A DNA stretch of 64,000 nt from Streptomyces sp. NK08204 (GTDB lineage Bacteria; Actinomycetota; Actinomycetes; Streptomycetales; Streptomycetaceae), in contig NZ_JAINVF010000011.1 in assembly GCF_020400585.1 (NCBI RefSeq), positions 1 to 64,000 of the forward strand, given 5' to 3'. The notes beneath the pieces are model-generated. The model was not told the origin of the DNA. It ran no database searches and worked only from the letters and a program-made list of their open reading frames with translations. Positions 25,611 through 33,937 of the stretch are shown one piece after another. Each line of letters opens with the position of its first letter. The stretch's first letter is position 1. The translations under genes were made by a program, and so were the position numbers.

Positions 25611-26114
25611 ATGCCCTCGGACGCGGTGCTGTACCAGGCGGCTGCGCTCTGTCTCACCTACCCGGACGAGGACTTCTTCGCCCGGCTGCAGCTGCTGCGC
25701 GAAGCCGCCCCCCAGTTACGGAGGTTCACCGACCACGCGGCCCTCACCCCGCCGCAGGAGCTGGCCGCCCACTATGCGGAGGTCTTCGACTCCAAAAGCC
25801 GGCACAGCCTGTACCTGAGCCGGTGGCACGACGGCGACACCCGGCACCACGGTATGTCCCTGGGCCGCTTCAAGGACGCCTACCGTGCGCACGGGCTGGA
25901 GTTGAGCGGCGAGGAACTGCCGGACTTCCTGCCGGCGGTGCTGGAGTTCACGGCCCGCACCGGCGACACCGAGCTGCTGACCGAGTACCGCGACGGCCTG
26001 GAACGGCTGCGTCGCCGGTTGACCGGACACGGCACACCGTATGCCGCCGTGCTGGACGCGGTGTGCGCCGCACTGCCGACCGTACGCAGCGGACGGACCG
26101 GGATGCGCCCATGA
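25611..26114 (+). CDS. NarJ-like nitrate reductase assembly chaperone (orphan)
   Basis: A 167-residue all-helical protein of the NarJ/TorD group. The N-terminus is typical (LYQAAALCLTYPDEDFFARL), as is the central YAEVFDSKSRHSLYLSRWHDGDTRHHGMSL, where NarJ proteins carry the Y-x-x-F-D and L-Y-L motifs. NarJ delivers the molybdenum cofactor to the membrane-bound nitrate reductase alpha subunit. The normal narG, narH and narI partners are absent on both sides. The protein is at the short end for the family. TAGGTT at 25524-25529 could be its -10 box. Confidence 0.82.
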   Translation: MPSDAVLYQAAALCLTYPDEDFFARLQLLREAAPQLRRFTDHAALTPPQELAAHYAEVFDSKSRHSLYLSRWHDGDTRHHGMSLGRFKDAYRAHGLELSGEELPDFLPAVLEFTARTGDTELLTEYRDGLERLRRRLTGHGTPYAAVLDAVCAALPTVRSGRTGMRP

Positions 26115-26147
26115 GGGCTGTTCGCGGGGCGGCTGGAGGGTCGGGCG

Positions 26148-28025
26148 TCAGGCCGCCCCGCCCTTGTCCTCCCGTTCGTCGTCGACGATCTCCGCGTCGA
26201 CCACGCCTTCCTCGTCGGACGTGCCCTGCGCGCCGGACGGGCCGGACGGGCCGCCGGACGCGGCGGCGGACGCCGACGCCGACTCGTACATGGCCTGTCC
26301 CATCTTCTGGCTGACGGTGGCGAGTTTCTCGACCCCGGTACGCAGTGCCGCGGTCTCGGCATTGTGCTCCAGCAGGTTCTTCAGTTCCGTGACCGCCTCC
26401 TCGACCTCGCCGCGGGTGCCGGCGGGGACCCGTTCCTCGTTGTCGCGGAGGAACTTCTCGGTCTGGTAGACGAGTTGTTCGGCCTGGTTGCGGGTCTCGG
26501 CGGCCTCGCGGCGTTTGCGGTCCTCCTCGGCGTACTGCTCGGCGTCCCGCATCATGCGGTCGATGTCCTCCTTGGGGAGGGCGGAGCCGCCGGTGACGGT
26601 CATCTTCTGTTCCCGGCCGGTGGCGAGGTCCTTGGCGGAGACGTGCATGATCCCGTTGGCGTCGATGTCGAAGGCGACCTCGATCTGGGGCACGCCGCGC
26701 GGGGCGGGCGGCAGACCCGTGAGGTCGAAGACGCCGAGCTTCTTGTTGTAGGCGGCGATCTCGCGTTCGCCCTGGTAGACCTGGATGCCGACCGAGGGCT
26801 GGTTGTCGGTTGCGGTGGTGAAGATCTCGGAGCGGCGGGTCGGGATCGTGGTGTTGCGTTCGATCAGCTTGGTCATGATGCCGCCCTTGGTCTCGATGCC
26901 CAGGGACAGCGGGGTGACGTCGAGGAGCAGGACGTCCTTGACGTCGCCGCGCAGCACGCCCGCCTGCAGTGCCGCGCCGACGGCGACCACCTCGTCGGGG
27001 TTGACGCCCTTGTGCGGGTCCTTGCCGGTGAGCTGGCGGACCAGGTCCGTGACGGCGGGCATCCGGGTGGAGCCGCCGACCAGGATGACGTGGTCGATGG
27101 CGGACAGCTGGATCCCGGCGTCCTCGACGGCCTGATGGAAGGGTTTCTTGCAGCGCTCCAGCAGGTCCGCGGTCAGCTCCTGGAACTGCGCGCGCGTCAG
27201 CTTCTCCTCCAGGTGCAGGGGGCCTTCGGCGGAGGCCGTGATGTAGGGCAGGTTGATGTTGGTCTCCGACGACGAGGACAGTTCGATCTTGGCCTTCTCG
27301 GCGGCCTCCCGCAGTCGCTGCACCGCCATCTTGTCGGCCGCGAGATCGATGCCGTACTGGCCCTTGAACCGCTTGACCAGGTGGTCGACGATCCGCTGGT
27401 CCCAGTCGTCGCCGCCGAGGTGGGTGTCGCCGTTGGTGGCCTTGACCTCGATGACGCCTTCGCCGATCTCCAGCAGGGACACGTCGAAGGTGCCTCCGCC
27501 CAGGTCGAAGACGAGGACCGTCTGCTCCTCGCCGCGGTCCAGGCCGTAGGCGAGGGCGGCGGCGGTGGGCTCGTTGATGATCCTGAGCACCTTCAGCCCG
27601 GCGATCTCCCCGGCCTCCTTGGTCGCCTGCCGCTGGGCGTCGTCGAAGTACGCGGGTACGGTGATCACCGCGTCGGTGACCTCCTCGCCGAGGTAGGCCT
27701 CCGCGTCCCGCTTCAGCTTCTGCAGCACCCGCGCCGACAGTTCCTGGGCCCGCAGCCGGGTCCCGTCGATACTGCCCTGCTCGGGGAAGCGCCAGTTCGC
27801 GTCGCCCATGTGACGTTTGACGGAGCGCGCGGTGCGCTCCACGTTCGTCACCGCCTGCCGCTTGGCGACCTCGCCGACCAGCACCTCGCCGTTCTTCGCG
27901 AACGCGATCACCGAGGGCGTGGTCCGTGCACCCTCGGCGTTGGTCACGACGGTGGGCTCGCCGCCTTCCAGCACGGCCACCACCGAGTTCGTCGTCCCGA
28001 GATCGATACCGACCGCACGTGCCAT
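26148..28025 (-). CDS. dnaK2: DnaK-type Hsp70 chaperone (probable second paralogue)
   Basis: A 625-residue Hsp70. The ATPase domain has the phosphate-1 motif [16 protein letters not shown], the phosphate-2 motif [19 protein letters not shown] and the adenosine motif [12 protein letters not shown]. The substrate-binding domain and lid end in an acidic tail ([18 protein letters not shown]). It binds unfolded proteins in an ATP cycle. In Streptomyces the housekeeping gene is normally in a dnaK-grpE-dnaJ-hspR operon; here none of those partners is present, so this is probably an accessory copy. No HspR HAIR or CIRCE element is visible upstream. ATG at 28025 follows AAGGGGA. Confidence 0.92.
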   Translation of the reverse strand: MARAVGIDLGTTNSVVAVLEGGEPTVVTNAEGARTTPSVIAFAKNGEVLVGEVAKRQAVTNVERTARSVKRHMGDANWRFPEQGSIDGTRLRAQELSARVLQKLKRDAEAYLGEEVTDAVITVPAYFDDAQRQATKEAGEIAGLKVLRIINEPTAAALAYGLDRGEEQTVLVFDLGGGTFDVSLLEIGEGVIEVKATNGDTHLGGDDWDQRIVDHLVKRFKGQYGIDLAADKMAVQRLREAAEKAKIELSSSSETNINLPYITASAEGPLHLEEKLTRAQFQELTADLLERCKKPFHQAVEDAGIQLSAIDHVILVGGSTRMPAVTDLVRQLTGKDPHKGVNPDEVVAVGAALQAGVLRGDVKDVLLLDVTPLSLGIETKGGIMTKLIERNTTIPTRRSEIFTTATDNQPSVGIQVYQGEREIAAYNKKLGVFDLTGLPPAPRGVPQIEVAFDIDANGIMHVSAKDLATGREQKMTVTGGSALPKEDIDRMMRDAEQYAEEDRKRREAAETRNQAEQLVYQTEKFLRDNEERVPAGTRGEVEEAVTELKNLLEHNAETAALRTGVEKLATVSQKMGQAMYESASASAAASGGPSGPSGAQGTSDEEGVVDAEIVDDEREDKGGAA

Positions 28026-28095
28026 CGCCGTCCCCTTCCGCCAGGGCGCCCGCTGCCCTTCCAGCACAGAACGTGCGTGCGGCGTTGTCAATGCG

Positions 28096-28130
28096 GCGAT
28101 GCCGCGCCCCGGGCGGGAACGCGGCATCGC
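28096..28130 (-). terminator. Hairpin between the OsmC and dnaK2 genes
   Basis: GCGATGCCGCG (28096-28106) and CGCGGCATCGC (28120-28130) form a perfect 11-bp stem with a 13-base loop, 32 bases after the OsmC stop. It indicates that dnaK2 is transcribed from its own promoter in the remaining 70 bases. Confidence 0.65.
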
Positions 28131-28161
28131 GGGGAGGTGCGGACCTGGTCCGGCCCGGCGG

Positions 28162-28587
28162 TCAGGCCAGCTCGGCGGTCAGGGTGATCGTCGTACCGGC
28201 CAGGGCCTGGCTGACCGGGCAGTTCTTCTTGGCGTCCTCGGCGGCCGACGCGAAGCCCTCCTCGTCGAGGCCGGGGACCTCGCCGCGGACGGTGATGTGG
28301 ATGCCGGTGATGCCCTCGCCGGGCTGGAAGGTGACGTCGGCCTTGGTCTCCAGCCGGGTGGGCGGGGTGCCGGCGCCGGTCAGCCCGTGGGAGAGAGCCA
28401 TGGAGAAGCAGCTCGAGTGGGCGGCGGCGATCAGCTCCTCGGGGCTGGTCCTGCCGTTCGCCTGCTCGGCGCGCGACGGCCACGACACCGGCTGCGCGGG
28501 GATGCCGGAGGAGTCGAAGGTGACGGTGCCGCTGCCCTCGAGCAGATTGCCTTCCCAGACGGTGTGTGCGGTGCGCGTGGTTGCCAC
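28162..28587 (-). CDS. OsmC/Ohr family peroxiredoxin
   Basis: A 141-residue protein with the two redox cysteines of the OsmC/Ohr fold: the peroxidatic Cys in [14 protein letters not shown] and the resolving Cys in [12 protein letters not shown]. The spacing and the SSCFSMAL context place it in the OsmC branch. It reduces organic hydroperoxides, using lipoylated proteins in studied members. GTG at 28587 follows AAAGGAAC and gives the family start [15 protein letters not shown]. Its position upstream of a second dnaK suggests a stress locus, although a hairpin separates them. Confidence 0.9.
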   Translation of the reverse strand: MATTRTAHTVWEGNLLEGSGTVTFDSSGIPAQPVSWPSRAEQANGRTSPEELIAAAHSSCFSMALSHGLTGAGTPPTRLETKADVTFQPGEGITGIHITVRGEVPGLDEEGFASAAEDAKKNCPVSQALAGTTITLTAELA

Positions 28588-28707
28588 GACTGTTCCTTTC
28601 ACGTGTGGTACTGGTTTCCGGGGCCCCATCCGATCACATCCGGGCTCCGCGCACCCGCAAGACCGGTCCACACGCGGTGAACGGGATGTGTCGCGGTCCG
28701 GGCCGGT

Positions 28708-30795
28708 TCAGGCGGCCTGCTCATCCTCCGCGTCCTGCGCGGGGGCGGTGAGCGGCAGCCCCGGTGCGTTCAGCTCCTGCAGCCAGCGGCGCAGGACGCT
28801 GTGCACGTGCTCGGCACCGACCAGCTCCTCGTCCGGGCCCGTCGGCGGGGTCAGGGTGAGCGGGGAGAGCAGGAACGGATGGGACTGGGCGCCGCCGAGG
28901 CCGCCGTGGGAGCCGATCTGTTCCTCGAAGCAGAGGACTTCGCCGTCGGCGGGGTCGTGGGCCGAGTTCACCATGATGTCGGCGGCGTGCGGAAAGGTGT
29001 GGGTGCGGCGTACGGCGTCGGCGGCGCCGAGGCCGAAGCGGGCCAGCGGACCGGGCTCCTCGTGCAGTGCGGCCAGGGGGATCTCGGTGCCGTGGGGGCC
29101 GAGGACCACACCGTCGTGTTCCGCGCTGCGCACCAGGAGGAAGCCGACGCCGGGATGATGGGCGAGGGTGGTGAGCAGGGCGGGGTGGCGGGCGTCGATC
29201 TCCTCCTTGGTCATGCGGTGCGGTACGTCGGGGAAGGAGACGAGGCCGAGGTTGCCGGAGGCCAGCACGACGGGTTCGCGGCGGCGCGAGGGGCGGTGGT
29301 GTTCGCCGCGCTCCTCGACCGGGCGGCGCAGTGCGGCGCGTACGGCGGCGCGGGCCTCGGCGCCGCTGCGGGTTCGCTCGGCGCGGCGGGGCACGGGCAG
29401 TCCGCAGCCGGCCCGGACCAGGTCGGCGAGGGTGAGGCCGTAGCGGGCGCGGAAGGTTTCGCCGGGGCTCTGACCGTGGTCGGAGAGGACGACGAGGCGG
29501 TAGGGGCGGGGGGCGTGTTCGGCGACCCTCTCGATGAGCGCGAGGCAGCGGTCGAGGCGTTGCAGGACCTTCTCGGCGTCGCGGCTGCGCGGGCCGGAGT
29601 GGTGGGCGACCTCGTCATAGGCGACGAGGTCGGCGTAGACGGCGGCGCGGCCGGCGAGCATGTCGCCCATGACGGCGGCGACGACCACGTCGCGTTCCAC
29701 GACGGTGGCGAAGGCGCGGACGAAGGGGTACAGGCCGCCGCGTGAGACCCTCGGGCGCTGCCTGCCGATGCGGGCGCGGGCGGACTGGGCGATCTCGCGG
29801 ACGACTTCGGCGATGAAGGACAGGGCGGTACGGACGGCGTTGGCCGGGTCGGAGAAGTAGGCGAAGTAGCCGGCGCGGGAACGGTTCTCCCGGCCGCGGC
29901 GGCGGGTGGCGATGGACAGGACGAGGGCCTGTTCACCGGCGCCGCCGCTGAACAGGTTGCCGCGGCTGGCGCCGTCGACGGCGAGCAGTCCGCTGTCACC
30001 GGTGTGCCGTACGGCGCGGCGTTGCAGTTCGGCGGCGCTGGTCGGGCGGTTGCAGACCATCACCTCGCCCCGGTCCTTCTCGTACCAGCGGAAGGCGGGC
30101 ACGTCGAAGGTGCTGCCGTGCAGGATGCCCAGCTGGCTGGCCCCGGTCTGGCTGGACCAGTCGGTGCGCCAGCGGGTGAGCCGGTGAGTGGGGGGTGTGC
30201 CGTCGCCGGCCGACAGCCAGCGGGCGACGGTCGGCATCAGACCCTTGCCGACCGCGTCGCTGAGGACGTCGTGGCCGACGCCGTCGAGCTGTACGAAGAC
30301 CAGGGCGGGTGCGGTCGGGCAGGGCGGACCGGTGCCGCGGCGGCGGGTGGCGAGCCGGTGGAGACGGCGGCGGTAGGCCTCGTCGTCGCGTACGGCGAGG
30401 GCGGCGCCGGTGGCCGAGGCGACGGCGGACATCACGGCGGCCACCATGACGGCGGTCTCCGGTGCGGCCTCACCCCGGCCGGAGGGGTTCAGGCGCAGGG
30501 CGAGCAGCAGCAGGGAGCCGTTGAGGAAGAACACCAGCAGGCCGAGCACGAGGGCGGGGACGAGCAGCAGCAGCCGCACCAGGAGGGGCCAGACCAGGAC
30601 GGAGAGCACACCGAAGGCGCCGGCGCCGCACGCGGCGGTGACCGCGATCCGGGTGACGCTGTCGCCGTCGGGCGACTGGAGCCGGAAGTCGGGCAGGAGG
30701 CCGGCGAGCACGAGCATGGTGAGTGTGGAGACCGCCCACACCGTGACACTCCGTCCGATCTGGCTGGCAGCCCTCCGCCACGGTATGCCTCGCAC
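28708..30795 (-). CDS. Membrane-anchored alkaline-phosphatase-superfamily phosphodiesterase
   Basis: A 695-residue protein. The first ~150 residues hold about four hydrophobic segments resembling a holin-4 type membrane domain. The rest is a type I phosphodiesterase/pyrophosphatase domain with all metal and nucleophile motifs: FVQLDGVGHDVL, SSQTGASQLGILHGS (nucleophile region), AYDEVAHHSGPRS and VLSDHGQSPGETF. It would cleave phosphodiester or pyrophosphate bonds, with the catalytic domain on one face of the membrane; the substrate is unknown. GTG at 30795 is chosen because membrane segments start just after it, but upstream GTG codons are possible. Confidence 0.82.
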   Translation of the reverse strand: MRGIPWRRAASQIGRSVTVWAVSTLTMLVLAGLLPDFRLQSPDGDSVTRIAVTAACGAGAFGVLSVLVWPLLVRLLLLVPALVLGLLVFFLNGSLLLLALRLNPSGRGEAAPETAVMVAAVMSAVASATGAALAVRDDEAYRRRLHRLATRRRGTGPPCPTAPALVFVQLDGVGHDVLSDAVGKGLMPTVARWLSAGDGTPPTHRLTRWRTDWSSQTGASQLGILHGSTFDVPAFRWYEKDRGEVMVCNRPTSAAELQRRAVRHTGDSGLLAVDGASRGNLFSGGAGEQALVLSIATRRRGRENRSRAGYFAYFSDPANAVRTALSFIAEVVREIAQSARARIGRQRPRVSRGGLYPFVRAFATVVERDVVVAAVMGDMLAGRAAVYADLVAYDEVAHHSGPRSRDAEKVLQRLDRCLALIERVAEHAPRPYRLVVLSDHGQSPGETFRARYGLTLADLVRAGCGLPVPRRAERTRSGAEARAAVRAALRRPVEERGEHHRPSRRREPVVLASGNLGLVSFPDVPHRMTKEEIDARHPALLTTLAHHPGVGFLLVRSAEHDGVVLGPHGTEIPLAALHEEPGPLARFGLGAADAVRRTHTFPHAADIMVNSAHDPADGEVLCFEEQIGSHGGLGGAQSHPFLLSPLTLTPPTGPDEELVGAEHVHSVLRRWLQELNAPGLPLTAPAQDAEDEQAA

Positions 30796-30902
30796 TCCCG
30801 TACACCTCACGTCCCGGCCCGCTCGGCGCACGGCCTCGCTCCACCTTGTCACACGGGTGCGCTCGCGCGGGGCGTCCGCAGGCGGGACTTTCGGAACACG
30901 CC

Positions 30903-31334
30903 CTAGCGGCCGTCGTAGCCCGCCGTCGGCATCGACAGGCGGCGGTGCACCCGCGCCTTCATCTGGGCGTCGTACGACGGTTCGGCACGGCCCACCGTCT
31001 CCACACGCACGCCGCGGCGTGCGCACTCGGCGGTGAACTCCTCCACCGATGACAGGGCGCGCGCCAGCACGCGCCGGCTGGGGGCGACGAACACGTCCAC
31101 GCCGGGCCGCACATCGTCCCACAGTGCGCTGTGGTCGAAACGCAGTCCGCCCAGGAGGAGTTCCCGGGCGATGACGTAGCCGTGTTCGGCGGCCCAGCGG
31201 GCGCACATGGCGTGCTGGGTGCGGGAGTCCACCAGGAAGGGGTCGGTCTCCAGCTCCTCGAGAGGTGTCAGACTCGCGATGGCGGTGACCCGCACCGGTG
31301 CGGGCCCGTCGCAGGCACCTCGCGACTGTCCCAT
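30903..31334 (-). CDS. Resolvase-like conserved protein without catalytic serine
   Basis: A 143-residue protein. The region from ARWAAEHGYVIARELLL to LWDDVRPGVDVFVAPSRRVLARALSSVEEF has the strand-helix order and wording of serine-recombinase N-terminal domains (copied arginine and the LARA/SVEEF helix). The start of the fold, normally Y-x-R-V-S with the nucleophilic serine, reads AIASLTPLEE and lacks the arginine and surrounding context. There is no DNA-binding C-terminal domain. It is not a working recombinase; a regulatory role is possible. ATG at 31334 follows GAGGGGGG. Confidence 0.6.
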   Translation of the reverse strand: MGQSRGACDGPAPVRVTAIASLTPLEELETDPFLVDSRTQHAMCARWAAEHGYVIARELLLGGLRFDHSALWDDVRPGVDVFVAPSRRVLARALSSVEEFTAECARRGVRVETVGRAEPSYDAQMKARVHRRLSMPTAGYDGR

Positions 31335-31417
31335 CGCGCCCCCCTCACCTCGGGTTTCGTCGCCGACCCTACTCCTGCCCGTAGGCTTCGGGGAGTCGCG
31401 TGAAGGAGGCGAGGAGA

Positions 31418-32191
31418 GTGCCGGTGGAGATCACCTGGTGGGGTCACGCCACCTGCACGGTCGAGGACGCGGGCACTCGGGTGCTGACCGATCCTCTGTT
31501 CGCCCGCCGGCTCGCGCATCTGCGCCGCCGCCGGGGCGCCGTGCCGCCCGCCCAGGCGCGCCGCGCGGACGCGGTGCTCGTGTCGCATCTGCACGCCGAC
31601 CATCTGCACGTGCCGTCGCTGGCGGCGCTCGCACCGGGGGCGCGGCTGCTGGTGCCCCGGGGCGCGCCGCGTGCGGTGCCGGGTCTGCGCCGCCTGCGGG
31701 GGCTGCGGATCACCGAGGTGGTCCCGGGGGACGAGGTGCGCATCGGCGGGGTGCTGGTGCGGGCGGTGTCCGCGCGGCACGACGGGCGACGGCTGCCGGT
31801 CGGCCCGCACCGCTCCCCCGCGCTCGGGTACGTCGTCGAGGGTGAGGCCCGGACCTACTTCGCCGGGGACACGGGCCTGTTCGACGCCATGGCCGAGGAG
31901 GTCGGGCCGGTGGACGTGGCGCTGCTGCCGGTGGGCGGCTGGGGACCGTACCTGGGGCCGGGGCACCTGGACGCGGGGCGGGCGGCGCAGGCACTGGCCC
32001 GGCTGGCGCCGCGCGCCGCGGTGCCGGTGCACTACGGCACGTACTGGCCGATCGGCATGGACGCGGTGCGCCCGCACGAATTCCATGCGCCGGGGGACGA
32101 GTTCGTACGGCTGGCCGCCGTGGCCGCGCCGCAGGTGGCGGTGCGCCTGCTCGGGCACGGGGAGCGGATGCGGCTGGAGGTGGCGCGGTGA
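31418..32191 (+). CDS. Metallo-beta-lactamase-fold hydrolase (UlaG-like)
   Basis: A 257-residue MBL-fold protein. The signature HLHADH is in VLVSHLHADHLHVPS, the later metal ligands are in YFAGDTGLFDAM and PVHYGTYWP, and the start VEITWWGHAT is the UlaG-like form. It binds two metal ions and hydrolyses an unknown ester or phosphodiester, probably in the cytoplasm. GTG at 31418 has AAGGAGG at a good spacing; GTG at 31400 is an alternative. The stop overlaps the DedA gene start by 4 bases (GTGA), so they are coupled. Confidence 0.85.
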   Translation: MPVEITWWGHATCTVEDAGTRVLTDPLFARRLAHLRRRRGAVPPAQARRADAVLVSHLHADHLHVPSLAALAPGARLLVPRGAPRAVPGLRRLRGLRITEVVPGDEVRIGGVLVRAVSARHDGRRLPVGPHRSPALGYVVEGEARTYFAGDTGLFDAMAEEVGPVDVALLPVGGWGPYLGPGHLDAGRAAQALARLAPRAAVPVHYGTYWPIGMDAVRPHEFHAPGDEFVRLAAVAAPQVAVRLLGHGERMRLEVAR

Positions 32192-32829
32192 GCCGGCTGT
32201 CCTCCGCGGCGACGCTGGCCGCCGCGTCGACGGCGACGGTGCCGCCGTCGACGCAGCAGGCGATCGGTTATCCGTCCCTGTTCCTGCTGGTGCTGACAGG
32301 GGCGCTGGTGCCGGTGGTGCCGACCGGGGCACTGGTGAGTTCGGCGGCGGTGGTGGCGTTCCATCAGGCGGCGCCGTTCGCGCTGGCACTGGTGTTCGTG
32401 ACGGCGTCGCTGGCGGCGTTCGCGGGGGATGCGGCGCTGTACTGGCTGGGGCGGCGCGGGATGCGGTCACGCGGTGGCTCGCGCTGGCTGGAGGCGATAC
32501 GTTCCCGGGCGCCGGAGGAGCGGCTGACGGGGGCGCAGGGGAAACTGGCCGAGCACGGGGTGGCGGTGCTGGTGCTGTCGCGGCTGGTGCCGGCCGGCCG
32601 TATCCCGGTGATGCTGGCGTGTCTGCTGGCCGACTGGCCGCTCAGCCGGTTCAGCCGGGGAAACCTGCCGGCGTGTCTGGCGTGGGCGGTGACGTACCAG
32701 TTGATCGGGATCCTGGGCGGCTCGTTGTTCCCCGAGCCGTGGGAGGGGGTGGTCGCGGCGGTCATGCTGACGGTGGTGGTCAGTGTGACGCCGGGCGTGG
32801 TGCGACGCGTGCGGGGGTTCGCGCGGTAG
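32188..32829 (+). CDS. DedA family (SNARE-associated/VTT-domain) membrane protein
   Basis: A 213-residue membrane protein. The DedA features are present: a first segment with VTGALVPVVPTGALVSSAAVV-like text, a FAGDAALYWLGRRG turn, the re-entrant motif LSRLVPAGRIPVMLACLLAD with the conserved arginine, and a C-terminal hydrophobic pair. DedA proteins are needed for membrane homeostasis and some flip lipid carriers such as undecaprenyl phosphate. It is translationally coupled to the upstream MBL hydrolase by a 4-base overlap, suggesting a shared role at the membrane. It starts at GTG. Confidence 0.85.
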   Translation: MSRLSSAATLAAASTATVPPSTQQAIGYPSLFLLVLTGALVPVVPTGALVSSAAVVAFHQAAPFALALVFVTASLAAFAGDAALYWLGRRGMRSRGGSRWLEAIRSRAPEERLTGAQGKLAEHGVAVLVLSRLVPAGRIPVMLACLLADWPLSRFSRGNLPACLAWAVTYQLIGILGGSLFPEPWEGVVAAVMLTVVVSVTPGVVRRVRGFAR

Positions 32830-32857
32830 CGCCGTGGCGGTGCGGCTCCCCCGCGCC

Positions 32858-33937
32858 TCAGTCCTGCTCCAGCACTCTCGATCCGCCCACCGGGAGGTCC
32901 CACAGGTCCTGCGGCTCCCGTCCCGCCTTCTCCCAGGCGGCCCGCGCACGCGTGAGGGGTTCGAGGACCGGTTCCGCGGAGAGGATGAAGGTGCCCCAGT
33001 GCATCGGTGCCATGCGGCGTGCGCCGACGTCGAGGGTGGCCTGGACCGCCTCCTCGGGATCGCAGTGGACGTCGGCGAGCCACCAGCGAGGGTCATAGGC
33101 GCCGATGGGCATCAGGGCGAGGTCGATGCCGGGGTAGCGGCGGCCGATGCGGTGGAACCAGTGTCCGTATCCGGTGTCGCCGGCGAAGTAGAGGCGCGGG
33201 CCGCCCGGTGCGGTGAGGACCCAGCCGCCCCACAGGCTGTGGCAGGTGTCGGTGAGCGTGCGCTTGGACCAGTGGTGGGCGGGCACGAAGTCGAAGCGGA
33301 CACCGGAGAGTTCGGCGCCCTCCCACCAGTCCAGTTCGGTGACGCGGGTGAACCGGCGGCGCTGGAACCAGCGGCCGAGTCCGGCGGGCGCGAACACCGG
33401 TGTGTCGCGCGGGAGCCGGCGCACGGTGGGGGCGTCCAGGTGGTCGTAGTGGTTGTGGCTGATGACGACCGCGTCGACGGGCGGCAGGGCGTCCCAGGGG
33501 ATGCCCACGGGCGTGATACGGGCGGGGGTGCCGAGGATGCGGCGGGACCAGACGGGGTCGGTGAGGACGGTCAGTCCGCCGATCTGCACCACCCAACTGG
33601 CGTGGCCCGCCCAGGATACGGCGAGGGTGCAGGCGTCCGTGCGGGGCAGCGCGGCGGGCGCGTAGGGCAGTCGGGGGAGGTCGGTGAGCCCTTCGGCGCC
33701 GGGGCGTACGGCACCTTCGCGGGCGAAGCGGGCGAGGGCCTTCAGGCCGGGCAGCGGGGCGGTGAGCCGGTCGTGGAACGTGCGCGGCCACACCCGGTGC
33801 TCGCCCAGCGGGCGGGGCTCGGCCAGCGGCGGGAAGGGGGCGGCGAGGGCGGCGGACGGGGTCGGGTTCGTGGGGACGTCGGCCTGTGTGGTCGTCCTGG
33901 GCGTGGCGGGTGAACCGGGCTGCTGCGTCTGCGTCAT
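32858..33937 (-). CDS. MBL-fold hydrolase (NAPE-PLD-like)
   Basis: A 359-residue MBL-fold protein of the NAPE-PLD/RomA type. The signature VVISHNHYDHLDAPTVRRL carries the HxHxDH metal site. FVPAHHWSKRTLTDTCHSLWGGW and YFAGDTGYGHW and PMHWGTF add the family-specific ligands. Characterised relatives cleave N-acyl phosphatidylethanolamine or act in lipid metabolism. A poorly conserved Pro/Thr-rich stretch covers residues 1-45. The start ATG overlaps the stop of the aminotransferase-like gene (ATGA), so the two are coupled. Confidence 0.88.
   Translation of the reverse strand: MTQTQQPGSPATPRTTTQADVPTNPTPSAALAAPFPPLAEPRPLGEHRVWPRTFHDRLTAPLPGLKALARFAREGAVRPGAEGLTDLPRLPYAPAALPRTDACTLAVSWAGHASWVVQIGGLTVLTDPVWSRRILGTPARITPVGIPWDALPPVDAVVISHNHYDHLDAPTVRRLPRDTPVFAPAGLGRWFQRRRFTRVTELDWWEGAELSGVRFDFVPAHHWSKRTLTDTCHSLWGGWVLTAPGGPRLYFAGDTGYGHWFHRIGRRYPGIDLALMPIGAYDPRWWLADVHCDPEEAVQATLDVGARRMAPMHWGTFILSAEPVLEPLTRARAAWEKAGREPQDLWDLPVGGSRVLEQD

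Noticed and set aside
28026-28160. HspR HAIR or CIRCE element before dnaK2
   Set aside because: Neither the CTTGAGT-N7-ACTCAAG nor the CIRCE pattern is present; the only inverted repeat is the hairpin terminator of the OsmC gene.
26364-28187. A 607-codon plus-strand frame across the DnaK gene
   Set aside because: It is an antisense shadow of a highly conserved Hsp70 gene.
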